In this document: one piece after another, positions 27,059 through 35,400 of the stretch
Layout: each line of letters opens with the position of its first letter
How positions within the stretch are numbered: position 1 is the first letter of the stretch
NCBI RefSeq assembly: GCF_006715865.1
Contig: NZ_VFOA01000001.1
Span: 806,001-870,000 of the forward strand
Direction of reading: 5' to 3'
From: Cellulomonas sp. SLBN-39
Lineage (GTDB): Bacteria > Actinomycetota > Actinomycetes > Actinomycetales > Cellulomonadaceae
Length of the DNA stretch: 64,000 nucleotides
The notes under the pieces: generated by a model
What the model was told of the DNA's origin: nothing
The model's database searches: none
Seen by the model: the letters and a program-made list of their open reading frames with translations, nothing else
Program-made: the position numbers and the translations under genes

Positions 27059-27080
27059 TGTGTCCCATCCTGTCGGTCCG

Positions 27081-27100
27081 CGCGCACCGGTCGGTGCGCG
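27081..27100 (-). promoter_or_regulatory. Hairpin in the pstS leader
   Basis: CGCGCACCG pairs with CGGTGCGCG across a 2-nt loop (GT), ending 22 nt upstream of the pstS ATG, within the transcribed leader if TAGCGT at 27111-27116 is the -10. It may stabilise the mRNA 5' end; no known regulator was recognised. Confidence 0.4.
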
Positions 27101-27110
27101 GCCGTGACCG

Positions 27111-27116
27111 ACGCTA
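27111..27116 (-). promoter_or_regulatory. -10 element (TAGCGT) of pstSCAB
   Basis: TAGCGT (TAnnnT) with the PHO box 28-49 nt further upstream. That places the box at and above the -35 region, where a PhoP/RegX3-type activator would act. Confidence 0.5.
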
Positions 27117-27143
27117 GGGAGGGCAGGTGACCGGATCGGCGGC

Positions 27144-27165
27144 CCTCGGTGAACCCCGGATGAAC
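27144..27165 (-). promoter_or_regulatory. PHO box upstream of pstS
   Basis: Two adjacent 11-bp direct repeats on the minus strand, GTTCATCCGGG then GTTCACCGAGG, matching the GTTCACC-type units at 11-bp period bound by PhoP/RegX3 response regulators in actinobacteria. A weaker third unit (GGTCGACCAGC) lies next to them at 27166-27176. Confidence 0.8.
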
Positions 27166-27231
27166 GCTGGTCGACCAGACACCGGTCCAGGTCCGTCCGG
27201 ACCCCCGCGAGGCCCGTCAGGGTCGCAGGCG

Positions 27232-27247
27232 TGTGAGCGCGCTCACT
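27232..27247. promoter_or_regulatory. CRP/GlxR-like site in the regX3-pstS gap
   Basis: TGTGA-GCGCGC-TCACT matches the CRP-family consensus TGTGA-N6-TCACA at 9 of 10 positions. It overlaps the regX3 stop codon and lies about 175-190 nt upstream of the pstS start. Confidence 0.45.
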
Positions 27248-27953
27248 CCTCCGAGCCGTCGGACAGCTTGTAGCCCAGCCCGCGCACCGTGGTCAGCAGC
27301 GCCGGCGTCGACGGGTCCGGCTCGATCTTCGCCCGGATGCGCTTGACGTGGACGTCGAGGGTCTTGGTGTCCCCCACGTAGTCCGACCCCCACACCCGGT
27401 CGATGAGCTGGCCGCGGGTCAGCACGCGCCCCGGGTTGCGCAGCAGGATCTCGAGCAGCTCGAACTCCTTGAGCGGGAACGCCACCTGGTGCCCGTCGAC
27501 GTGCACGGTGTGCCGGTCCACGTCCATGCGGACCGGGCCGACCTCGAGCGTGCCGTCGTCCTCCAGGTCGTCCGCCGTCGCGGGGCGCCCCGCGGACCGT
27601 CGGCGCAGCACCGCCCGGATGCGGGCCAGCAGCTCGCGCGACGAGTACGGCTTCGTCACGTAGTCGTCCGCGCCGAGCTCCAGGCCCACGACCTTGTCGA
27701 TCTCGTCGTCCTTGGCCGTGAGCATGATGACGGGCACGTCGGAGTCCTGCCGCAGGCGACGGCAGACCTCCGTGCCGGGCAGGCCCGGCAGCATGAGGTC
27801 GAGCAGCACGAGGTCCGCGCCGTGCTCGGCGAACCGGTCGAGCGCCTCGGGGCCCGTCGCGGCGGTCACCACGTCGTACCCCTCACGGGCCAGCAGGTAC
27901 GACAGGGGGTCGCGGTAGGACTCTTCGTCCTCCACGAGAAGGATGCGGGTCAC
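27243..27953 (-). CDS. regX3: RegX3-like phosphate response regulator (OmpR/PhoB family)
   Basis: 236 residues. Receiver domain 1-115 with acidic pocket Glu8-Asp9, phosphoacceptor Asp52 (LLDLMLPG), and KPYSSRELL with the conserved Lys. The OmpR-type winged helix (about 135-232) includes LKEFELLEILLRNPGRVLTRGQL and the closing TTVRGLGYKL. Start GTG 27953 overlaps the senX3 stop by 4 nt (GTGA). It is predicted to bind the PHO boxes at pstS and phoU when phosphate is scarce. Name by synteny and similarity to mycobacterial RegX3; PhoP of Streptomyces is the same orthologue group. Confidence 0.93.
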   Translation of the reverse strand: MTRILLVEDEESYRDPLSYLLAREGYDVVTAATGPEALDRFAEHGADLVLLDLMLPGLPGTEVCRRLRQDSDVPVIMLTAKDDEIDKVVGLELGADDYVTKPYSSRELLARIRAVLRRRSAGRPATADDLEDDGTLEVGPVRMDVDRHTVHVDGHQVAFPLKEFELLEILLRNPGRVLTRGQLIDRVWGSDYVGDTKTLDVHVKRIRAKIEPDPSTPALLTTVRGLGYKLSDGSEE

Positions 27954-29239
27954 ACGGTGCTCCTGGTCGCTGGCCGGCCGTCGGCCGGTCGGTCGGTGCC
28001 GCGCGGGGCGGCGGGGGTGGTCGTCGCGGCGGCCCCGTCGGGGGGCGGCGCGTCGGGGGTCGCAGGTGCCTCGCGGACGTCGGCCGCGGGCGCGTCCGCC
28101 GGGTCGTCGCCCTGGTCGGCCACGGGCAGGCGCAGCGTGAACGTCGAGCCGCGGCCCGGCTGCGACCACACGCTCACGTCACCGCCGTGGTCGGCCGCGA
28201 CGTGCTTGACGATCGACAGGCCCAGCCCGGTGCCGCCGGTGTCCCGCGAGCGCGCGGGGTCGACCCGGTAGAACCGCTCGAAGACGCGCTCCTGGTCGGC
28301 CGCGGCGATGCCGATGCCCTCGTCGACGACCGCGACCTCCACGAGGTGGCCGCGGCGCTTGACGCCGACGCCGACGGACGTGCCGTCCGGCGAGTACGCC
28401 ACGGCGTTGTCCAGCAGGTTGCGCACCGCGGTGACCAGCAGCGCGTGGTCGCCGAAGACGACGACGCCGGTGTCCCCGCCGGCGCTGAGCCGGACCTGCT
28501 TGGCGTCCGCGCCGGTGCGGGCCCGGTCGAGGGCCTCGGCGACGACGGCGTCGACGCTCACGGGCGCGACGTCCTCCAGGGCGCCCGCGACCTGGAGGCG
28601 GGACAGCTCGATGATCTCGTGCACGAGGGCCGACAGCCGCGTCGCCTCCGCCTGCATGCGCCCGGCGAACCGGCGCACCGCGGGCGGGTCGTCCGCGGCG
28701 TCCTCGACGGTCTCGGCCAGCAGCGACAGGGCGCCGATCGGGGTCTTCAGCTCGTGCGAGACGTTGACGACGAAGTCCCGGCGGATCGCCTCGACGCGGC
28801 GCGCCTGCGTGAGGTCCTCGGCCAGGACGAGCAGCAGGTCGGGCGTCACCTGGGCGACCCGCACCTGCAGGAGCAGCCGCCCCTGGCCGACGGGGCCGCG
28901 GGGCACGTCGAGCTCCTCGTCGAGGATCACGCCGTCGCGGCGCACCTCGGCGACCATGTCCCGCATCGAGGCGTGCACGAGCCGGCCGTCGCGCACCAGG
29001 CCGAGGGCGTGGGCCGGGGCGCTGGCCCGCAGCACCTCGTCCTGGGCGTCCAGCACCACCGCCGCCGAGCGCAGCACCGCGAGCGTGCGCACCAGACCCT
29101 CGTCGACCTCGGGCTCGGGCAGCGGGGGCATGCGCGTCTGCACGCGCTCGCTCCACCGGAACGCGCCGACGGCGACGGCGCCGACCAGCACGCCCAGCGC
29201 ACCGGCGACCAGGGGGACGACACCCTCGAACAGCTCCAC
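27950..29239 (-). CDS. senX3: SenX3-like phosphate sensor histidine kinase
   Basis: 429 residues. One membrane segment (about 6-27), a PAS-like linker domain (about 45-140), HisKA with His162 in VNVSHELKTPIGAL, and the HATPase domain with N-box LLDNAVAYSPDG, G1 DEGIGI and G2 GGTGLGLSIVKH. The last 55 residues are Ala/Pro/Asp-rich and disordered. It lacks a large extracytoplasmic sensor, consistent with sensing through PhoU and PstB. GTG 29239 has TAGTGT 6 nt upstream (leaderless). It faces phoU across a 146-bp gap. Confidence 0.93.
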   Translation of the reverse strand: MELFEGVVPLVAGALGVLVGAVAVGAFRWSERVQTRMPPLPEPEVDEGLVRTLAVLRSAAVVLDAQDEVLRASAPAHALGLVRDGRLVHASMRDMVAEVRRDGVILDEELDVPRGPVGQGRLLLQVRVAQVTPDLLLVLAEDLTQARRVEAIRRDFVVNVSHELKTPIGALSLLAETVEDAADDPPAVRRFAGRMQAEATRLSALVHEIIELSRLQVAGALEDVAPVSVDAVVAEALDRARTGADAKQVRLSAGGDTGVVVFGDHALLVTAVRNLLDNAVAYSPDGTSVGVGVKRRGHLVEVAVVDEGIGIAAADQERVFERFYRVDPARSRDTGGTGLGLSIVKHVAADHGGDVSVWSQPGRGSTFTLRLPVADQGDDPADAPAADVREAPATPDAPPPDGAAATTTPAAPRGTDRPADGRPATRSTV

Positions 29240-29245
29240 AGCGTC

Positions 29246-29251
29246 ACACTA
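29246..29251 (-). promoter_or_regulatory. -10 element (TAGTGT) for leaderless senX3
   Basis: TAGTGT ends 6 nt before the senX3 GTG; no Shine-Dalgarno is present in between. Confidence 0.55.
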
Positions 29252-29311
29252 GGACGACGGTGGGGCACGGTCGCACCACCCGGGGCCGTGGTCGCCGTCC
29301 TGCCACGGGCT

Positions 29312-29340
29312 GTTCACCTGCCCGCGGCGTCGCGTTCACC
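29312..29340 (+). promoter_or_regulatory. PHO-box-like repeats upstream of phoU
   Basis: GTTCACC occurs at 29312-29318 and at 29334-29340, exactly 22 bp (two 11-bp periods) apart; the unit between them is degenerate. They lie 46-74 nt before the phoU ATG in the divergent senX3-phoU gap. Confidence 0.6.
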
Positions 29341-29385
29341 GCGACCTGCGACCGTGGGGCGGCACACGCGCACGAGAGGGAGCAC

Positions 29386-30060
29386 ATGCGGGACATCTTC
29401 GACGCCGAGCTCAAGCAGCTCGGCGACGACCTGGAGGCCATGAGCGCCCGGGTCGAGCAGGCCGTGACCAACGCCGGCCGGGCACTGCTGACGGCCGACC
29501 TGACCCTCGCGGAGTCGGTGATCGCCGACGACCTGGCGATCGACGCGCTCGAGCGGGACCTCGACGAGCGGTGCGTGCGGCTGCTCGCGCAGCAGCAGCC
29601 CGTCGCGACCGACCTGCGGGTCGTCGTCTCGGCGCTGCGCATGAGCGCGTCGCTGGAGCGCATGGGCGACCTGGCCCGGCACGTCGCCCAGGTGACACGC
29701 GCCCGGTACCCGGAGGTCGCCGTGCCGGCGGGCCTGGAGGAGACCTTCACGCAGATGCAGGACGCCGCGGTGCGCGTCGCCCGGCGCGTCACCACGCTGC
29801 TCGGCACGCGCGACCTCGCGCTGGCCGAGAGCATCGAGCAGGACGACGACCTGCTCGACGAGCTGCACTCCGACACGTTCGCCGCGATGCTCGGCGGCGA
29901 GTGGGAGCACGGCCCGCAGGCGACCGTCGACGTGACGCTGCTGAGCCGGTACTACGAGCGGTTCGGCGACCACGGCGTGTCCGTGGCGCGGCGCATCGTG
30001 TACCTGGTCACGGGCGCGACCGCCGAGGCCCTGGACCCCGCCGCGGTGCGCGGGTCCTGA
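29386..30060 (+). CDS. phoU: Phosphate signalling regulator PhoU
   Basis: 224 residues, normal length, all-helical. Two tandem PhoU three-helix repeats: the first has AIDALERDLDERCVRLLAQQQ and LRMSASLERMGDLARHVA, the second has DDDLLDELHSD and YYERFGDHGVSVARR, the acidic metal-binding motifs of each repeat. It links PstSCAB transport state to SenX3 and keeps the Pho response off when phosphate is plentiful. ATG 29386 with GAGAGGGAG upstream. Divergent to senX3, with PHO repeats before it. Confidence 0.96.
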   Translation: MRDIFDAELKQLGDDLEAMSARVEQAVTNAGRALLTADLTLAESVIADDLAIDALERDLDERCVRLLAQQQPVATDLRVVVSALRMSASLERMGDLARHVAQVTRARYPEVAVPAGLEETFTQMQDAAVRVARRVTTLLGTRDLALAESIEQDDDLLDELHSDTFAAMLGGEWEHGPQATVDVTLLSRYYERFGDHGVSVARRIVYLVTGATAEALDPAAVRGS

Positions 30061-30099
30061 CCCGCGCAGCACGACCACCGGGGGCGACCCCGGCACGCG

Positions 30100-30135
30100 A
30101 GAGGCGCCCGTCCCGGGGAGGGGGCGGGCGCCTCT
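30100..30135. terminator. Bidirectional terminator between phoU and gpmA
   Basis: AGAGGCGCCCG pairs with CGGGCGCCTCT across a GC-rich loop of 14 nt, between converging genes and ending 13 nt before the gpmA stop. Confidence 0.8.
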
Positions 30136-30148
30136 GTCGTGCGCGGAG

Positions 30149-30889
30149 TCAGCGGCCCTGGTTGGCCACGGCCGCGATGGCGGCCTGCGCGGCCTCGGGG
30201 TCGAGGTACGTGCCGCCCTTCGTGACGGGCTTGAGGGTCTCCTCGTCCAACTCGTACAGCAGCGGGATGCCCGTGGGGATGTTGATCCCGGCGATGGTCT
30301 GCTCGTCGACGTCGTCGAGGTACTTGACGATCGAGCGGATCGAGTTGCCGTGCGCCGCCACGAGGACCGTCTTGCGGGCCTGGAGGTCGGGGACGATCTC
30401 GGCGTCCCAGTAGGGCAGCGCCCGGTCGAGGACCTGCGCGAGGGCCTCGGTGCGCGGGATCGGCTCGCCCGCGTAGCGCGGGTCCGCGTCCTGCGAGTAC
30501 TGCGTGCCGAGCTCGATCTCCGGCGGCGGGACGTCGTACGAGCGGCGCCAGAGCATGAACTGCTCCTCGCCGTACTCGTCGAGGGTCTCCTTCTTGTTCT
30601 TGCCCTGCAGCGCGCCGTAGTGGCGCTCGTTGAGGCGCCAGGAGCGCTTCACGGGGATCCACAGGCGGTCCGCGGCGTCGAGCGCGTAGTTCGCGGTCGT
30701 GATCGCGCGGCGCAGCAGCGACGTGTGCACGACGTCCGGCAGCACGCCGGCGTCGGTCAGCAGCGTCCCGCCGCGCTTGGCCTCCGCGACGCCCTTCTCG
30801 GAGAGGGGGACGTCGACCCAGCCCGTGAACAGGTTCTTGGCGTTCCACTCGCTCTCGCCGTGGCGGAGCAGCACGAGGGTGTAGGTCAT
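30149..30889 (-). CDS. gpmA: 2,3-bisphosphoglycerate-dependent phosphoglycerate mutase
   Basis: 246 residues. Interconverts 3- and 2-phosphoglycerate in glycolysis. The phosphohistidine motif [10 protein letters not shown] is at the N-terminus; later [14 protein letters not shown] and the second catalytic His in [12 protein letters not shown] 30889 has CAGGAT 6 nt upstream, a weak leaderless -10. The mshA-gpmA-phoU-senX3-regX3 neighbourhood is conserved with mycobacteria. Confidence 0.97.
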   Translation of the reverse strand: MTYTLVLLRHGESEWNAKNLFTGWVDVPLSEKGVAEAKRGGTLLTDAGVLPDVVHTSLLRRAITTANYALDAADRLWIPVKRSWRLNERHYGALQGKNKKETLDEYGEEQFMLWRRSYDVPPPEIELGTQYSQDADPRYAGEPIPRTEALAQVLDRALPYWDAEIVPDLQARKTVLVAAHGNSIRSIVKYLDDVDEQTIAGINIPTGIPLLYELDEETLKPVTKGGTYLDPEAAQAAIAAVANQGR

Positions 30890-30981
30890 GGCGCCATCCT
30901 GCCGCAGGGCGCGACCCGGTGCGCAGGGACGTCCGTCCCCCGGCCGGCCGGCGACGTCCGTCCACCGGCCGGCCACCGCGG

Positions 30982-32319
30982 TCAGGTCCGGCGGTGCTCC
31001 GCGGCCACGCGGTACACCTTGAGCACCTGCTCGGCGGCGGCCTCCCAGCCGAACCGCTCGGCGACCCCGCGGGCGGACGCGGCCCACCGGGCCCGGCGCG
31101 CGTCGTCGGCGAGGGCGTCGGCGAGGACGTCGGCCCACACGGCCGGGTCGTGGCCGGGCACGAGGCGGCCGGAGACCTCGTCCTCGACGACCGTGCGCAG
31201 GCCGCCGACGGCGGCGGCGAGCACGGGCACGCCGGTGGCCTGGGCCTCGGCGGCGACCAGCCCGAACGACTCCGAGCGCGAGGGCATCGCCACCACGTCG
31301 GCGGCCCGGTACCACTCGGGCAGCTCGGTGCGGGGCGCGGGCGGGCGGACCACCACGTCGTCGGCGACGCCGCACGTGGACGCGAGCGCGAGCAGCTCGC
31401 GCACGGCGGTGGGGCGGCCGCTGGGGCCGCCGAGCACCAGCAGCAGGGGCACGGGACGGCCGGTGGCGCGCAGCACGCCGAGGGCGCGGACCAGCACGTC
31501 CGGGGCCTTGAGGGCCTGCACGCGCCCGGCGAACAGCACGACCTGCCGGTCCGCGGGCAGCCCCAGCCGGGCACGGGCCGCGCGCGCGGCCCCCGGGCCG
31601 GCCGGGCGGAACCGGTCGAGGTCGACGCCCGGCTCGACGACGTGCACGCGCTGGGGGTCGGCGCCGTACATCTCGACGAGCTCGCGGGCCTCGACGGCCG
31701 TCGAGGCGACGAGCGCGTCGGCCCCCGCGACGACCTGCTCCTCCCCCATGACGCGGCCCGTGGGCTCCGGGGTGTCCCCCGGGCCGAGGTTCGCGTTCTT
31801 CACCCGGGCGAGCGTGTGCGCGGTGTGCACGAGCGGCACCTCCCAGCGCTGGGCGGCGATCGCACCGACCTGGCCGGACAGCCAGTAGTGGGAGTGCACG
31901 ACGTCGTACCAGCCGGGCCGGCGGGCGGCCTCGGAGCGCAGCACCCCGGCGGCCATGCCGCACAGCACGCCGGGCAGGTCGTTCTTGTCGAGCACCTCGA
32001 ACGGACCGGCGGGCACGTGGTGCACGAGCACGGGCGGGGTCACGCCGGGGTCGACGTCGCACGCGAGCAGCACGTCGCGGGCGTCGGTGGGGGCGAGGGG
32101 GCGGCCGTCGGCGTCGGCGCCGTCGAGCACCACCGTCTCGGGCAGGTCGGACGACGTGGCCCGGGTGAACACCTCGACACGGGAGCCGCGGGCCGCGAGG
32201 GCGCGCGCGAGCTCGAGGACGTACACGTTCATGCCGCCCGCGTCGCCGGTGCCGGGCTGGTCGAGCGGGGACGTGTGCACCGAGAGCATGGCGACGCGGG
32301 GCGCTCGCTCTGCGGTCAC
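30982..32319 (-). CDS. mshA: D-inositol-3-phosphate glycosyltransferase (mycothiol synthesis)
   Basis: 445 residues, GT4 family. First committed step of mycothiol synthesis: transfer of GlcNAc from UDP-GlcNAc to 1L-myo-inositol 1-phosphate. Motifs: [25 protein letters not shown] at the N-terminus is diagnostic of MshA (only its short parts are needed: TSPLDQPG and GGMNVYV); [10 protein letters not shown]; and the donor-site [17 protein letters not shown] 32319 has GAGAAT 6 nt upstream, a weak leaderless -10. Mycothiol is the actinobacterial thiol buffer, so this fixes the phylum. Confidence 0.96.
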   Translation of the reverse strand: MTAERAPRVAMLSVHTSPLDQPGTGDAGGMNVYVLELARALAARGSRVEVFTRATSSDLPETVVLDGADADGRPLAPTDARDVLLACDVDPGVTPPVLVHHVPAGPFEVLDKNDLPGVLCGMAAGVLRSEAARRPGWYDVVHSHYWLSGQVGAIAAQRWEVPLVHTAHTLARVKNANLGPGDTPEPTGRVMGEEQVVAGADALVASTAVEARELVEMYGADPQRVHVVEPGVDLDRFRPAGPGAARAARARLGLPADRQVVLFAGRVQALKAPDVLVRALGVLRATGRPVPLLLVLGGPSGRPTAVRELLALASTCGVADDVVVRPPAPRTELPEWYRAADVVAMPSRSESFGLVAAEAQATGVPVLAAAVGGLRTVVEDEVSGRLVPGHDPAVWADVLADALADDARRARWAASARGVAERFGWEAAAEQVLKVYRVAAEHRRT

Positions 32320-32416
32320 CGCCCCATTCTCACCGATCGTCGGCGTCCCGCCACCACCCGACGTCCCGGCGCGGGGCGCGACGGTCGCCGGGCGGCGGGG
32401 CGGCGGGTGCGGGGCG

Positions 32417-35400
32417 TCACCGGACGATCAGCAGGCGGGGCGGGGCCACGGCGGGCAGGTAGGACGGGTCGCCGCGGTAGACGACGAGCACCAGGCCCGT
32501 GCGCGTCGAGCGCGGCAGGGTCACCGCGACGGTGCCGTCCGGCGGCAGGTCCACGGTCACGCTGCGGCGGCCGTTCACCCAGACCTCCACGTCACCGGTC
32601 GGCGGGACGCCCTCGACGCCGCGCACCTGCACCTCGACGACCTTCGGGTCGGCGCGGCCGACGGACCAGTCCGTCCCGTCGGTGCGCACCCGCGCCAGGC
32701 CCGGCAGCACCCGCCACGTGGTCGGCGCCGACGTCGAGCCGGCCACCGCGGCGCTGCCCAGGGACGTCGCCGTCACCTCGTGCGTCCCGGCGGCCGTGCC
32801 CCGCGGCAGCGTCACGCGCACCTGCGCGCGCCCCGCGCCGACGGGCTCGAGCGTCCCGGTCGCGACGACGACGTCGTCGACCCGCACCTCGACGTCGCCC
32901 GCGGGCGTCGCGCCGTCCGCCCGCACGGTGACCACGGCGGTCGTGCGGGCGCCGAGGGCGGTGACCCGCGGGGTCAGGTGCAGCGTCGTCGTCGAGGGCA
33001 CCGGGTCGGTGGTCGGCACGCCGGCGACCTGCGCGAGCAGCGCGACCGCCGCCGCGGGGTCGCCCGAGACCAGGGCGTGCTCGGCGTCGGCCGTCAGCGC
33101 GACGGCGTCGGCGGGCAGCCCGTCCGCCGCCGCCACGACCGCAGCCTGCGCGAGGTCGCGGACGCCGCTGACGACGAGGTCGGCCGCCCGGGCGACGTCC
33201 CGCGCCGCACGGTCGCTCGTGCCCGGGTCGTGGTCGAGCTGCGCGGCCGCGCGGGCGAGCAGGGGCACGAGCGTCGCGGTCGCGTCGGGGTCGACCGCGT
33301 CGCCGTCCCACACCGGGGCGTCGAGGACGGCCTGCACGGCGGCGCGGGCCGGGCCCGCGTCGAGCAGGTCGACGGCCGTGACCAGGCGCGCACGGAGGGC
33401 GTCGGTGCGCAGCCCCCAGCCGTACGCGTACAGCGGCGCGTAGACGTCGTCGCCGACGTTCACGGGCACCTGCTCGGCCGTCGCGGGCCACGAGACCGGC
33501 AGGCGCCCCGTGAAGGGCGCGTCGCCCAGCAGCACGTCGACGACCCCGGCGCCCTCCGTGCCGGGCAGCCACGACGCGACGAGGGCGTCCACGTCGTCGA
33601 GGTGCTCGGTCACCAGCTGGGGACGCCCCGCGACGACGAGGACGACGCACTCCACCGCCCCGCAGACGGTGTCGATCGCGGCCCGGTCGGCGGCCGGCAG
33701 CGTGAGGCTGCGGCCGTTGTTGCCGACGTCGCCGACGCCCTCCGCGTACGGGGGCTCGCCGACCACGACCACGCCGACCTCGGCCCCGTCGAGCGGCGCC
33801 GACGCGTCCTTCGAGTACGTGACGGTGGCGTCGGGCGCCGCGGCGCGCAGGGCCTCCAGCACGGTCGTGCCCTGCGTGATGTCGCCCGAGCCGCCCTGCC
33901 ACTGGACGGTCCACCCGCCGGCCTGGTGGCCGAGGTCGTCGGCGTTGGACCCCGCGACGTAGACGTGCGCGTCACGGGCCAGGGGCAGCACGCCGTCGTC
34001 CTTGAGCAGCACCTGCGACGCCGCGACGGCCTCGCGCGCGACCGCCCGGTGCGCGTCCGAGCCCACCGCGTCCGCCTGCGAGCGGTCCGCGAACGGCTCC
34101 TCGAACAGGCCCAGCGCCACCTTCTGCGTGAGGATGCGCCGCACCGCGTCGTCGACGCGCGCCTCGTCGACGTCGCCGTCCTCGACCGCACCGGTGAGCG
34201 CCTCGACGAACGCGGCGAAGTTGTACGGCGCCATCGCCATGTCGAGACCGGCGTCGACGGCCCGCACGACCTTCTCGCGGTAGGTGCCGCCGGGCAGCTT
34301 GTCGATGCCCTCCCAGTCGCTGATCAGGAACCCGTCGAAGCCCAGCTCGCCCTTGAGCAGGTCGGTGTTGAGCTCGCGGTGCTCGTGCATGCGCAGCGGC
34401 TGCGCACCGCCGACCGCGACCGCCGAGTACGACGGCATGACGGACCCGACGCCGGCGTCGACCGCCGGCACGTACGGGTCGACGTGCAGGCGCCGCAGCT
34501 CGTCGAGGTCGGCCACGTGCGTGACGCCCTGGTCGATCGGGTACCCCGACCCGGCCTGCGCCGGCTCGTACCGGGTGCCGCCGTCGCCGACCCAGTGCTT
34601 GGCGGTGGCCAGCACCTTCTCCGGCCCCGACAGGTCGGCCGGGTCGGTGCCCTGCAGCCCCTGCACCGCGGGCGCGGCCAGCGCGGCCACGAGCGCCGGG
34701 TCCTCGCCGAACGCCTCGTACGAGCGGCCCCAGCGCTCGTCGCGCGTGACGCACAGGCACGGCGCGAACGTCCACGGCACACCGGTCGCCCGGGTCTCGA
34801 CGGCCGTGGCGCGCGCCGCGGCCTCGACCAGGTCGGGGTCGCGCGTGGCCCCCAGGCCCTGGTTGTGCGGGAAGATCGTCGCGCCGACCACGTTGTTGTG
34901 GCCGTGCACGGCGTCCACGCCGTAGACGAGCGGCACCTGCAGGCGCGTCGAGAGCGCCTGGCGCTGGAACCCGTCGACCATGTCCGCCCAGCCGGCGGCC
35001 GTGTTCGGGCGCGGGACCGAGCCGCCGCCGGACAGCACCGACCCCAGGCCCAGGTCGGCGACCTGCACGGGCGACGCGAGCCCGAGACGCTCGGCCTGCG
35101 TCATCTGGCCGACCTTCTCCGCGAGCGTCATGCGACCGAGCAGGTCGTCGACCCGCTCGGCGGCCGGCAGCGACGGGTCGAGGTACGGGTGCCCGACAGC
35201 GTTGAGGACCACCCGCGGGTCCGGCCCGAGCGCCGCGTCCGCGGACGCGAGGTCGAGCGTGAGGCTCCGCGCGTCGTCCGCCGGTGCGGCCGCCAGCGTG
35301 GTCACCGTGACCGTCGTCGTCGCGCCCGACGCCGTGCCCGCGGCGAACACCGCGTCACCCTGCACCGGCGCGTAGTGCGTGCCGCGCTCCGCGGTGCCGG

